A stretch of DNA of 64,000 nucleotides, taken from the NCBI RefSeq assembly GCF_041505935.1, contig NZ_CP140110.1; one strand, 5' to 3'. Below are positions 15,673-24,164 of the stretch, in pieces; positions within the stretch are counted from its first letter, which is position 1, and every line of letters begins with the position of its first letter. Source of the DNA: Fervidobacterium_A thailandense (GTDB lineage: Bacteria > Thermotogota > Thermotogae > Thermotogales > Fervidobacteriaceae). A model generated the notes under the pieces. That model was not told where the DNA came from. It searched no databases and was given only the letters and a program-made list of their open reading frames with translations. Both the position numbers and the translations under genes were made by a program.

Positions 15673-17538
15673 TTAGTACTCTTTGAGTATCCTCTCGACG
15701 ATTTTTTCGGCTTTCAATCCGTAAATTTCGAACAGGTACTTCGCATCCCCGGAAACGGGAAATTCTTCCAGCCCGACCTTGATGAACTTCCTTGGTAAAA
15801 TTCCGAGTTCGAAGAGTTTCTGGGCTATGAGGCTCCCAAGTCCATTGTAGACGTTGTGGTCTTCGACGACCACAACAAAGTTTGAGAATGCTTTCAGCAC
15901 TTTTTCATCCAAATCGTAAGGACACGGTACATTCACGACAGTGAAATTAAGTCCACGTTCTCTAAGTAATTCCCAGGCTCGCAAAGCTTCCGGAACGGCC
16001 GAACCCATGGAATAGATGGCTCCGTCCTCACCTTCACGAAGGATATCCATTTTTCCGTACTCGAAGACGTAGTTTTCGTCAAAGTAAAGTGTACCATCGA
16101 TCCTTCGAATCGGCTCAAGTTTGCTTCTTCCCACAGCGATGACGTAATTGCCGTATTGTGAAGCAACGTACCTTACGACCCTGTCGGTTTGATTTGGATC
16201 CGCTGGAACGATGACCTTGAACCCGTACCAAGCAAGTGGTGCCCCCACGTAATTAAGCCCGTGGTGCGTTTTCCCATCCTCACCAACATCTATTCCGCAG
16301 TGTGTGACGACGACTTTGAGATTCGTGTTGTTTATCGCGTTCAACCTGTGTTGGTTGAACGTTTCATCAATGCCGAACACACCGAAATCGGCAAAAAAAG
16401 TTATCAGACCATCGGCAGAGAGTGCACCGGCCAGCGCCGCGGCGTTGTGTTCCTGCACCCCAACTTCGACCAATCTGTCTGGACGTTCTTTGTCAAGGAA
16501 ATCGAGCTTTACGGAACTTTTGAGGTCACAGTCAACCGCAACGACATTGTCATTCAAAACGGCCAGATCTGCGATTGCACGTCCGAGCGCGCTACGGTTG
16601 TCCGTTCCCTTTTCGTACACACGTGGCGTACCCGTATTTATCTTCACCTCGTAATAGAGTTTCACTTTCTCATGGGCTTTTATCGGAAGTAACTTTCGTT
16701 TCTCTTCGTACACATGCAAATCATTTTCGATCCCGAGCATCTTCAAGGCTTTATCGAGTTCTTCCCTTGTCAAAGCTTTTCCATGGTAATCAGGCTTGTC
16801 CTCCATGAAGTCTACGCCTTTACCGATTACTGTTCTTGCAATAATTGCAGTAGGTGCGCCGTCGTTTTTCGCAATCCTGAGTGCGGAGAGGATCTGCTCG
16901 TGATCGTGGCCGTCGATTTCAATCGTCTTCCAACCAGCGGCCTCAAATTCGGCTTTTATGTCAACGTACATTACCTCATGTGCATGACCGCTTATTTGGA
17001 TGTCGTTGTAATCCACGAGCACCGTGAGGTTGTCCAACTTGTACTTGCGTGCTGTACGCCTTGCTTCTTGTACCTGACCCTTCGCACTTTCGCCGTCACT
17101 CATGACCACGTAGACGTGGTAGTTCTTCTTTTTGAACTTCGCTGCGAGTGCAAAACCTACACCGGCTGAGAGGCCCTGACCAAGGTTACCCGTGGTCCAT
17201 TCAACACCGGGAATTCCCCTCGTAATGTGACCTTCGAAAATTGATGCCGGATGACGGAAACCGGCGATTACATCTTCCCTGTTAACAAAACCGTACGCGG
17301 CTAGCGTTGCGTACACGGCGGGTGAAATGTGACCGTGGCTTACAACAATTCTGTCCCTGTCTTCGTTCCACGGGTCTTTTGGATCTACGTTCGCAAACGC
17401 GTACAATGTCACCAGCAAATCGATGGAAGACATCGAGCCTCCGGGATGTCCGGAATTCGCAAGTGTTGTCATCTTTAAAATGTCACCGCGACAGCGTCTT
17501 GAAATCTCCTTAAGTGATTCAATGTCTAAGTGCTTCAT
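15673..17538 (-). CDS. tkt: transketolase
   Basis: Thiamine-diphosphate enzyme of the non-oxidative pentose phosphate pathway, moving two-carbon units between sugar phosphates. The 621-residue full-length protein has TLANSGHPGGSMS near the N-terminus (substrate His), the ThDP/Mg motif from GDGESAKGQ to LTVLVDYND, the conserved Glu in VEVGVQEHNAA and a C-terminal domain; it is a single chain, not split. The start is ATG 17538 with GGGAGG 12 bases upstream. It lies 53 bases after the alcohol dehydrogenase gene, same strand, probably one transcript. Confidence 0.95.
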   Translation of the reverse strand: MKHLDIESLKEISRRCRGDILKMTTLANSGHPGGSMSSIDLLVTLYAFANVDPKDPWNEDRDRIVVSHGHISPAVYATLAAYGFVNREDVIAGFRHPASIFEGHITRGIPGVEWTTGNLGQGLSAGVGFALAAKFKKKNYHVYVVMSDGESAKGQVQEARRTARKYKLDNLTVLVDYNDIQISGHAHEVMYVDIKAEFEAAGWKTIEIDGHDHEQILSALRIAKNDGAPTAIIARTVIGKGVDFMEDKPDYHGKALTREELDKALKMLGIENDLHVYEEKRKLLPIKAHEKVKLYYEVKINTGTPRVYEKGTDNRSALGRAIADLAVLNDNVVAVDCDLKSSVKLDFLDKERPDRLVEVGVQEHNAAALAGALSADGLITFFADFGVFGIDETFNQHRLNAINNTNLKVVVTHCGIDVGEDGKTHHGLNYVGAPLAWYGFKVIVPADPNQTDRVVRYVASQYGNYVIAVGRSKLEPIRRIDGTLYFDENYVFEYGKMDILREGEDGAIYSMGSAVPEALRAWELLRERGLNFTVVNVPCPYDLDEKVLKAFSNFVVVVEDHNVYNGLGSLIAQKLFELGILPRKFIKVGLEEFPVSGDAKYLFEIYGLKAEKIVERILKEY

Positions 17539-17591
17539 CTTTTTACACAACCTCCCGTCTTTGAGTCTGTACTGAGCTACCAAACGAACGG

Positions 17592-18749
17592 TTACTCGTA
17601 CGCTATTTCGTATATTTTCCTAATGTCGTCGACCTTTAACTCCTTGACAGTTCCAAAAGGTGCATGTTTTGCGGCGATGTTTGTTAATTCCTCGATGTCT
17701 GACTTCGCAAATCCAAGTTCCTTAAGGCTTGTGGGGGCTCCAATTGACTTGTACCAAGCCCTCAACGCCTTGATTGTACGTTGTGTGGTGACATTTCCAC
17801 GCAGCTTCAGAACGTTCTTACCGAACTTTATCAGCTTTTCACCGACAAGGTCGGACACGTATTCAAGCCACGCTGGGAAAACAACAGCCAAGCCCGCACC
17901 GTGTGCCACATCCGGGTTGAGCGCACTGACCGCGTGCTCGAGTTCGTGTGATGACCAGTCCCCACCGTCGGTTCCCAAACCAGTCAGACCGTTGAGTGCC
18001 AGCGTTGTGGCCAAGCAGAAGTTAGCACGCGCTTCGTAATCAGTGGGATTTTTCAGTATCGCCTCCGTCGTTTCCATAAGTGTTACAAGTATAGCTTCAT
18101 CGACACGATCTATCAAATTACTACCACTCACGTCGAAATAGTATTCCATAACATGACTTATCGCGTCGATCGCTCCGTAAACAACTTGCTCCTTTGGAAG
18201 TGAGTATTGAACCGTAGGATCAACTATAGATACGACCGGAAAAACGTGTTTGGAACTGAAGTAAAACTTCTCCTTCGTTTGTTCGTTCGTCACAACCGCG
18301 TTTCCGTTCATCTCCGTTCCGGTTGCAGACATCGTGAGTACAACGTATAAAGGTAAAGCCTTCTTAACGTTGTACTTACCGATGAACGCATCCCAAATGT
18401 CTCCCTCATAATAGAATCCGGCTGCGATCGCCTTTGCACTGTCGACGACACTTCCTCCACCAACGGCTAAAATGGCCTCAACGTTTTCCTTCCGCGCCAC
18501 GTCGATGGCCTCGTGAACCTTTGAAAGTACGGGATTTGGTCTGACACCGGAAACTTCCACCTTTTCAATTCCATTTTCGTATAATGAGCGAACGACTTTC
18601 TCGTACACACCGTTCTTCTTAATCGAACCCGTGCCGTACAGCAGGAGGATCTTTTTAATCCCATCCTTTTTGATGTACTGACCAATTTGCTCCACAGTAC
18701 CCGCACCAAAAACCAGTTTTGTCGGGTTGTGGAAAACGAAATTCTTCAT
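17592..18749 (-). CDS. iron-containing alcohol dehydrogenase (butanol dehydrogenase type)
   Basis: NAD(P)H-dependent reduction of aldehydes to alcohols in fermentation. The 385-residue group III dehydrogenase has an N-terminal nucleotide-binding region with GGGSVVDSAKAIAAG and a metal site visible as YGAIDAISHVMEYYF (Asp and His ligands) and SSHELEHAVSAL (two His). The sequence resembles the Thermotoga maritima and Clostridium NADH-dependent butanol dehydrogenases. Start ATG 18749 is chosen because GGGGAGGTGAG precedes it; an ATG 7 codons upstream overlaps that site. Followed by tkt. Confidence 0.92.
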   Translation of the reverse strand: MKNFVFHNPTKLVFGAGTVEQIGQYIKKDGIKKILLLYGTGSIKKNGVYEKVVRSLYENGIEKVEVSGVRPNPVLSKVHEAIDVARKENVEAILAVGGGSVVDSAKAIAAGFYYEGDIWDAFIGKYNVKKALPLYVVLTMSATGTEMNGNAVVTNEQTKEKFYFSSKHVFPVVSIVDPTVQYSLPKEQVVYGAIDAISHVMEYYFDVSGSNLIDRVDEAILVTLMETTEAILKNPTDYEARANFCLATTLALNGLTGLGTDGGDWSSHELEHAVSALNPDVAHGAGLAVVFPAWLEYVSDLVGEKLIKFGKNVLKLRGNVTTQRTIKALRAWYKSIGAPTSLKELGFAKSDIEELTNIAAKHAPFGTVKELKVDDIRKIYEIAYE

Positions 18750-18810
18750 AAGCTCACCTCCCCACATCATTTCATGATTGTTGGAAAATTTGTTGTTCTA
18801 AATCAATTCA

Positions 18811-18816
18811 ATTATA
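18811..18816 (-). promoter_or_regulatory. extended -10 element of the adh-tkt transcript
   Basis: Minus-strand TGG-TATAAT about 62 bases before the adh ATG. No good -35 at 17 bases (TTCATC), so it probably relies on the extended -10. Confidence 0.55.
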
Positions 18817-18927
18817 CCATCGTGCCTGGCTCAGATGAAGTCTTGAGATTTAAGGTACCTAATATTCAGGTGGTTTCACGCTGAAGTGTTTTTCAACAAG
18901 CTTGGTCACATTTTGTGATTTAGGTAC

Positions 18928-18955
18928 TTGATTTTTCGACAAACCATGATAAAAT
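18928..18955 (+). promoter_or_regulatory. promoter of the tRNA-Ala gene
   Basis: -35 TTGATT (18928-18933), 16-base spacer, -10 TAAAAT (18950-18955), ending 27 bases before the mature tRNA 5' end. Confidence 0.6.
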
Positions 18956-18982
18956 TATCAACGCTGGTTGAATGAGATGCGT

Positions 18983-19058
18983 GGGGCCGTAGCTCAGGTG
19001 GGAGAGCGCTACCATGGCACGGTAGAGGTCGTGGGTTCAAGTCCCATCGGCTCCACCA
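18983..19058 (+). tRNA. tRNA-Ala (anticodon GGC)
   Basis: A complete 76-base cloverleaf: acceptor stem GGGGCCG with CGGCTCC, D stem GCTC/GAGC, anticodon stem CTACC/GGTAG with loop ATGGCAC (anticodon GGC, Ala codons GCC/GCT), T arm GTGGG-TTCAAGT-CCCAT, discriminator A and an encoded CCA end. One G-T pair occurs in the acceptor stem and one at the base of the T stem. It is a single-gene unit with a promoter upstream and a long terminator directly after. Confidence 0.98.
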
Positions 19059-19063
19059 GAGTT

Positions 19064-19105
19064 AAAAAGTGGCCGTGGTGGTTCCAACCACCACGGCCAC
19101 TTTTT
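19064..19105 (+). terminator. strong terminator of the tRNA-Ala gene
   Basis: A perfect 20-base-pair stem (AAAAAGTGGCCGTGGTGGTT and its complement) with a 2-base CC centre, ending in TTTTT, starting 6 bases after the CCA end. The flanking A/T runs make it symmetric. Confidence 0.95.
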
Positions 19106-19111
19106 ATTCCA

Positions 19112-19154
19112 TGCCGTCCGCACACGCTATCGAGGTAAGATGTGTGCGTTGGCA
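19112..19154. repeat. imperfect inverted repeat upstream of the groESL promoter
   Basis: TGCC-gtc-CGCACAC (19112-19125) pairs with GTGTGCG-tt-GGCA (19142-19154) around a 16-base spacer. No T-tract follows. It lies between the tRNA terminator and the groES promoter; operator or structured element, function unknown. Confidence 0.5.
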
Positions 19155-19241
19155 GTCAAAGGATAACTGTGCAAAGATTTGAAAAGTACAATTATTTCGT
19201 TTTAAGCGCTGATAAAAGTGATAAATCGTCAGAAATCACGC

Positions 19242-19269
19242 TTAACAAGTGTCCGTTTTTTGTTATACT
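19242..19269 (+). promoter_or_regulatory. groESL promoter
   Basis: -35 TTAACA (19242-19247), 16-base spacer, -10 TATACT (19264-19269). The predicted start of transcription falls at the beginning of the CIRCE operator. Confidence 0.75.
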
Positions 19270-19273
19270 TAAA

Positions 19274-19300
19274 TTAGCAAACAAAATAATAGAGTGCCAA
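19274..19300 (+). promoter_or_regulatory. CIRCE operator (HrcA binding site) of groESL
   Basis: TTAGCAAAC, nine bases, GAGTGCCAA. The consensus is TTAGCACTC-N9-GAGTGCTAA; the right arm differs by one base, the left by two, and the 9-base spacing is exact. Placement right after the -10 of the groESL promoter is the classical arrangement for repression by HrcA. Confidence 0.9.
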
Positions 19301-19347
19301 AACGGACTGGAAAGCGAAGATGCTTGTGAGAGGAGGGGGTTGGAGTC

Positions 19348-19617
19348 ATGAAGGTGAAACCACTAGGAGAAAGGCTCTTGATAAAGCCCATCGTTGAGGA
19401 AAAGAAGACAGCCGGTGGAATTGTGTTGCCCGACGCGGCGAAGGAAAAGCCGATGAAGGCTCAGATTGTTGAAGTTGGAAAGCTCCCAGAGGATTGCCCA
19501 TTGAAGGTTGGAGACAAGGTGATTTTCAACAAGTACAGTGGTACGGAGATAAAGATCGACGAGGAAGATTACATCATCATTGATCTGAACGACATTTTAG
19601 CAAAAATTGAAGAGTAG
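19348..19617 (+). CDS. groES: co-chaperonin GroES
   Basis: Heptameric lid of the GroEL folding chamber. The 89-residue product has the usual N-terminus MKVKPLGERLLIKPIVEEKKTAGGIVLPD with the mobile loop, then GDKVIFNKYSGTEIKIDEEDYIII and an ending EDDILAKIEE-like sequence. ATG 19348 follows AGGAGGGGG. It is the first gene of the CIRCE-controlled groES-groEL operon, 39 bases before groEL. Confidence 0.98.
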   Translation: MKVKPLGERLLIKPIVEEKKTAGGIVLPDAAKEKPMKAQIVEVGKLPEDCPLKVGDKVIFNKYSGTEIKIDEEDYIIIDLNDILAKIEE

Positions 19618-19656
19618 AGTCTGTTCGACGATATGATTAAGAGGGAGGTGTGAGAT

Positions 19657-21273
19657 ATGGCAAAATTGCTAAGGTACAGTGAAGAAGCAAGAAGGGCTCT
19701 GGAAGCTGGTGTTGATGCCGTTGCTAATGCTGTTAAAATCACGCTTGGTCCAAAGGGAAGGAACGTTGTAATTGAGAAATCGTGGGGTAGCCCAACGATA
19801 ACCAACGACGGAGTTTCCATAGCAAAGGAAATCGAACTTGAGGATAAGTTCGCAAATCTGGGTGCCCAGCTTGTTAAAGAAGTTGCCAGTAAGACAAACG
19901 ACGTAGCTGGTGATGGTACAACGACGGCAACGGTTCTTGCCCAGGCGATGATCAAAGAAGGTCTCAAGATGGTAGCTGCTGGTGCCAACCCGATTCTCAT
20001 CAAGAGGGGTATTGACAAGGCCACGGCTAAGGTCGTCGAGGAAATCAAGAAGATTTCCAAGAAACTTTCGAGCACTGAGGATATTGCACACGTTGCGGCA
20101 ATCAGTGCCAACAGTGAGGAAATTGGTAAGCTGATTGCGGAAGCGATGGAAAAGGTAGGAGAAGACGGAGTCATCACAGTTGAAGACAGCAAGACTATCG
20201 ACACGTACGTTGAATTCACCGAAGGTATGCAGTTTGATAGGGGTTACATCTCACCGTACTTCGTAACTGATCCCGAAAAGATGGAAGTTGTTTACAACGA
20301 ACCGTTCATACTCATCACCGACAGGAAGCTTTCGAACGTTAAACCTCTTATTCCTATACTCGAAAAGGTTGCCCAGACTGGCAAACCACTTGTGATTATT
20401 GCCGAAGACGTTGAAGGTGAAGTTCTTACAACACTTGTTCTTAACAAACTCAAGGGTACACTCAACACGGTTGCTGTTAAGGCTCCCGGTTTTGGTGACA
20501 GAAGGAAGGCAATGCTCCAGGATATTGCTATCTTAACAGGTGGTATTGTTGCAAGTGAAGAAGTCGGTATCAATCTCGAGGATCTCACACTCCAGGACCT
20601 TGGAAGAGCGGATGTCGTCAGGGTCAAGAAAGATGAAACGATAATCGTTGGTGGTAAAGGTAAACCAGAGGAAATTAAGAAGAGAATAGCCCAGATCAAG
20701 GCCCAGATTGAGCAGACAACGAGCGAATACGAAAAAGAAACACTCCAGGAAAGAATGGCGAAACTTGCCGGTGGAGTTGCGGTGATTAAGGTTGGTGCCG
20801 CCACCGAAACGGAACTCAAAGAAAAGAAACACAGAATCGAGGATGCTCTGAGCGCCACGAGGGCAGCTGTAGAAGAAGGTATCGTTCCTGGTGGAGGAGT
20901 TACGTTGCTGAGGGCAAGAAAAGCTATTGAACCACTTCTCAACGAACTCACCGGTGATGAAAAACTCGGTGCACAGATCGTTTACAATGCTCTTGAAGCT
21001 CCGATCAAACAGATCGCCGCTAACGCAGGATACGATGGTGCCATCATCATCCACAACGTGTTGTCAAAAGATGACGTAGCTTACGGATTCGACGCACTCA
21101 GAGGCGAGTACTGCAACATGTACGAACGCGGTATTATCGACCCGGCAAAGGTTACAAGAAGCGCACTGCAGAACGCAGCTTCAATTGCTGGAATGCTCCT
21201 GACAACCGAAGTGCTTGTTGTGGAGAAACCCGAAGAGAAGAAGGGTTCGACACCTGAGATGCCCGAGTACTGA
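19657..21273 (+). CDS. groEL: chaperonin GroEL
   Basis: 60-kDa chaperonin that folds proteins in an ATP-driven double ring. The 538-residue chain has the ATP-binding GPKGRNVVIEKSWGSPTITNDGVSIAKEI and DVAGDGTTTATVLAQAM motifs and the late EEGIVPGGGVTLLRA segment. The C-terminus ends KKGSTPEMPEY and lacks the flexible GGM repeat found in many bacteria. GAGGGAGGTG ribosome site precedes ATG 19657. It terminates at a strong hairpin. Codon use looks optimised compared with neighbours (many GGT, CTC, AAG), in keeping with high expression. Confidence 0.98.
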   Translation: MAKLLRYSEEARRALEAGVDAVANAVKITLGPKGRNVVIEKSWGSPTITNDGVSIAKEIELEDKFANLGAQLVKEVASKTNDVAGDGTTTATVLAQAMIKEGLKMVAAGANPILIKRGIDKATAKVVEEIKKISKKLSSTEDIAHVAAISANSEEIGKLIAEAMEKVGEDGVITVEDSKTIDTYVEFTEGMQFDRGYISPYFVTDPEKMEVVYNEPFILITDRKLSNVKPLIPILEKVAQTGKPLVIIAEDVEGEVLTTLVLNKLKGTLNTVAVKAPGFGDRRKAMLQDIAILTGGIVASEEVGINLEDLTLQDLGRADVVRVKKDETIIVGGKGKPEEIKKRIAQIKAQIEQTTSEYEKETLQERMAKLAGGVAVIKVGAATETELKEKKHRIEDALSATRAAVEEGIVPGGGVTLLRARKAIEPLLNELTGDEKLGAQIVYNALEAPIKQIAANAGYDGAIIIHNVLSKDDVAYGFDALRGEYCNMYERGIIDPAKVTRSALQNAASIAGMLLTTEVLVVEKPEEKKGSTPEMPEY

Positions 21274-21290
21274 TGGAAACGTGATATAAT

Positions 21291-21326
21291 TCAAGGGAGC
21301 GGTGAAAACCGCTCCCTTGATTTTTT
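21291..21326 (+). terminator. terminator of groESL
   Basis: A 13-base-pair stem (TCAAGGGAGCGGT/ACCGCTCCCTTGA) with a GAAA tetraloop followed by six T, 18 bases after the groEL stop. Confidence 0.95.
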
Positions 21327-21362
21327 GCTACTTACGTACAATTTGCCTACGGGGTGAGAGAT

Positions 21363-21917
21363 TTGCGTGTTAGGTTGGTTGCCGTCACGGATGCGAGGGG
21401 AGTTATAGCGGTTGGAGATGATGACCCAATCAATTGGTCGAGTCGGGAGGATAAGGAGTTATTTAAAATGATAACTTTGCGTTCGGGTGTCGTTATCATG
21501 GGACGCAAGACTTACGAAGCCATTGGAAGACCGTTACCTGGCCGGTTGAACGTGGTCCTTAGCAGTAGTTGGGATTGGTCGAATACTACCCCCAAACCGG
21601 ATTTGTTGCTTTCCGGAAATGTTAAGGAAGTTGTTGAAAAAGTTAAGAAAATCGGATATAATGATATCTGTGTCATTGGCGGGCAGAGTGTTTTCACGCA
21701 ATTTGTTGAATCGGGCCTATTAACGGACATACATCTGACCATCGAACCGATAATCCTGCCTGGTTGTATCAATCTACTCGATAAATTGAGTTCAACAAAG
21801 GAGAAGCTGGCCCTACGCTTAGAGAAAGTGATGAAATTGAACGATATTGGCACGTTACACATCCATTACCGAGTCGGGAGAAGCTTGCGTACGTTTGAAG
21901 AAGACGGCGGGGCTTGA
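21363..21917 (+). CDS. folA: dihydrofolate reductase
   Basis: NADPH-dependent reduction of dihydrofolate to tetrahydrofolate. The 184-residue protein has a recognisable DHFR layout: DARGVIAVGDDDPINWSSREDKELF near the N-terminus, VVIMGRKTYEAIGRPLPGRLNVVLS in the centre (MGRKT..IGRPLPGR is the family signature) and VIGGQSVFTQF (GG of the NADPH site). It is most like the Thermotoga DHFR, with a C-terminal extension of about 15 residues. The likely start is TTG 21363, six bases after GGGGTG; a GTG at 21354 overlaps that site. A promoter for the next gene lies inside its last codons. Confidence 0.88.
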   Translation: MRVRLVAVTDARGVIAVGDDDPINWSSREDKELFKMITLRSGVVIMGRKTYEAIGRPLPGRLNVVLSSSWDWSNTTPKPDLLLSGNVKEVVEKVKKIGYNDICVIGGQSVFTQFVESGLLTDIHLTIEPIILPGCINLLDKLSSTKEKLALRLEKVMKLNDIGTLHIHYRVGRSLRTFEEDGGA

Positions 21918-21923
21918 TAAAAT
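21895..21923 (+). promoter_or_regulatory. promoter of the EF-G-like gene, inside the end of folA
   Basis: -35 TTGAAG (21895-21900), 17-base spacer, TGA-TAAAAT (-10 at 21918-21923). About 46 bases before the EF-G-like ATG. Confidence 0.65.
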
Positions 21924-21968
21924 TAATGAAGATATTTTTCACTACTAACTACGGCTGGAGGTGGGGAA

Positions 21969-24026
21969 ATGTCTGCAAAGGACAAACGAACGGTAGCGCT
22001 TGTGGGACACAACGGTTCGGGTAAATCAACACTCATACTTGCTGCGCTGAACCTTGGAGGAATGAGTGTTACAAAAAAGGATATTGATTTTGATCCGATC
22101 GAAGCGCAAAGGGGAGCGAGTATAAGCTCGCACGTGGGAACGTTCAAGTTCGATGGAAAACAGATTACGCTTATCGATACTCCCGGATTTAGTGACTTCA
22201 TAGGAGAAGTTATCAGCGCGACTTTCGTTTCGGAAAACGTTCTTGTTGTTGTTAACGCAACCGCAGGTGTTGAAATTCAAACTGAAAGAACGTGGGCAAT
22301 CGCAAATGAGATGGAAAAACCTATCATCGTGTTCGTCAACCAGATGGATAAGGAAAGGGCAAGCTTTGAAAACAGTTTGAGCTCGCTCAAGGAAAGGTTC
22401 GAACAGAAAATTGTTCCCGTTGCTTATCCGATCGGTCAGGAGAGTAGTTTCAAAGGAGTCGTCGATTTGCTATCTGGCAAGGCGTACGTTTACGAGAATG
22501 GAAAAGCGAAAGAAGTTGAAATACCGGCGGAAGTGAAAGACAAGGTTGAAGAGCTCAAGATGTCCATCATCGAGGACATAGTCTCACTCGACGATGCGCT
22601 CATGGAAAAGTACTTTGCTGAAGAACCGATAACTGCCGATGAATTGTGGGGGGCGCTTAGAAAAGGAGTCATAGGAAGACAAGTTGTTCCAGTCGTGGTT
22701 GGTTCTGCCGAGAAGAACATCGGTGTCGATTTCTTGCTGAAGGTTATCAATCTGGTAGGTGCCTCACCGCTTGAAGCTAAGCCGCTCAAAGCTCGTTTAG
22801 AGAGTGGGGACGAGGTTGAGGTTCAGTACTCGGAGACTGATCCGTTCGTTGGGTACACGTTCAAGGCGGTCGTTGATCCGTTCGTTGGAAAGCTAAGTTA
22901 CATCAAGGTGGTAGCGGGTTCACTGAAGCCTGGAGATTCGTTTGTCAACGTGAACAAGGGCACTCAGGAAAAGGTCGGACACTTGTACTTTGCCAAAGGA
23001 AAGGAAACGTACGAGGTTCAGGAAACAAGTTGTGGTGACGTTATCGTTCTGCCAAAGTTGAAGGAAAGTGCGGTCAAGGATACGGTCACGCACAAGGATA
23101 GAAAACTGACGATTGTGCCACCGGAGTATCCGGAGCCGATGATTTCCAAGAGCGTAACACCGAAATCGAAGTCGGATATTGATAAAATCAGCAACGGATT
23201 GAGCCGACTCGCGGATTCGGATCCAACCTTCGCGTGGGAATTCGATACTGAAACGTCAGAAACGGTTATCTCCGGAATCGGTGGCATGCACCTTGATGTG
23301 ATGGTCGAAAGGCTGAAGAACGTGTTCGGTGTTGATGTTGAGGTTGGAAAACCGAAGATCGCGTACAGAGAAACGATCACGACAAAAGCAATAGCCGAGC
23401 ACAAACACAAGAAACAAACGGGTGGTCACGGTCAGTACGGTCATGTGAAGATCGAAATCGAACCACTGGAAAGAGGCAAGGGATTCGAATTCGTTGATAA
23501 GATCGTCGGTGGAGTTATCCCGAGAAACTTCATCCCATCTGTTGAAAAAGGTGTTAGGGAAGCGATGAAGAAGGGTGTTCTCGCGGCATATCCCGTTGTC
23601 GACGTCAGGGTAACGCTGTTCGATGGTTCGTACCACGAAGTTGACTCATCGGATATATCCTTCCAAATTGCGGCGATCCAGGCATTCAAAAAAGGTATGC
23701 AACAAGCACGTCCGGTGCTATTAGAACCTGTCATGTACGTTGAGGTGTACACACCTGATGAGAACGCCGGTGACGTGATGGGCGACATCAGTTCTCGAAG
23801 GGGAAGACCGATGGGGATGGAACCGGCAGGTAAGGGAATGACAGTTGTCAAGGCGGAGGTCCCACTCGCCGAAATGCTCGACTTCCAGGGAAGGTTGTCT
23901 TCAATTACGAGTGGGCGCGGTTACTTTACGATGAAATTTGCACGGTACGATATCGTTCCACCCAACATCCAGGAAAAGATTATTGCCGAGAGGAAGAAGT
24001 ATCTCGAAGAACAGGCGGAAGAGTAA
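21969..24026 (+). CDS. elongation factor G-like GTPase (paralogue of EF-G)
   Basis: A 685-residue translational GTPase with the EF-G domain order (G domain, domain II, III, IV with GGHGQYGHVKIEIEP, V with GDVMGDISSRRGRPMGMEP). It belongs to the EF-G-like/EF-G2 branch rather than canonical FusA: the P-loop is GHNGSGKST instead of GHIDAGKTT, G3 is DTPGFSDF and G4 is NQMD instead of NKMD. Function of this paralogue group is not established; it may act in recycling or under stress. ATG 21969 follows GGAGGTGGGG. It has its own promoter in folA and ends at a terminator. Confidence 0.88.
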   Translation: MSAKDKRTVALVGHNGSGKSTLILAALNLGGMSVTKKDIDFDPIEAQRGASISSHVGTFKFDGKQITLIDTPGFSDFIGEVISATFVSENVLVVVNATAGVEIQTERTWAIANEMEKPIIVFVNQMDKERASFENSLSSLKERFEQKIVPVAYPIGQESSFKGVVDLLSGKAYVYENGKAKEVEIPAEVKDKVEELKMSIIEDIVSLDDALMEKYFAEEPITADELWGALRKGVIGRQVVPVVVGSAEKNIGVDFLLKVINLVGASPLEAKPLKARLESGDEVEVQYSETDPFVGYTFKAVVDPFVGKLSYIKVVAGSLKPGDSFVNVNKGTQEKVGHLYFAKGKETYEVQETSCGDVIVLPKLKESAVKDTVTHKDRKLTIVPPEYPEPMISKSVTPKSKSDIDKISNGLSRLADSDPTFAWEFDTETSETVISGIGGMHLDVMVERLKNVFGVDVEVGKPKIAYRETITTKAIAEHKHKKQTGGHGQYGHVKIEIEPLERGKGFEFVDKIVGGVIPRNFIPSVEKGVREAMKKGVLAAYPVVDVRVTLFDGSYHEVDSSDISFQIAAIQAFKKGMQQARPVLLEPVMYVEVYTPDENAGDVMGDISSRRGRPMGMEPAGKGMTVVKAEVPLAEMLDFQGRLSSITSGRGYFTMKFARYDIVPPNIQEKIIAERKKYLEEQAEE

Positions 24027-24055
24027 AGAAATTTGTGCACTTCAAAAGAAGCTTG

Positions 24056-24086
24056 GCAGCGGCACTTACGGTGCCGCTGCCTTTTA
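24056..24086 (+). terminator. terminator of the EF-G-like gene
   Basis: GGCAGCGGCAC / GTGCCGCTGCC stem of 11 base pairs, TTACG loop, followed by TTTT. Placed 29 bases after the stop. Confidence 0.92.
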
Positions 24087-24164
24087 TTTTCTGCAAAGGA
24101 ACATATACGGTTTAGAGCGAATAATAAGTTGTGACGGTGTACGTTGTAAGTGGAGCGTGAAGTG

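Noticed and set aside
19569..20951. Long open frames on the minus strand opposite groEL (over 200 codons each)
   Set aside because: Ser/Leu-rich low-complexity translations caused by groEL codon bias; no ribosome site, no family resemblance, and the plus strand is certain GroEL.
21285..21290. TGA-TATAAT directly before the groEL terminator
   Set aside because: Any transcript would begin inside the terminator hairpin and no -35 is present; probably chance.
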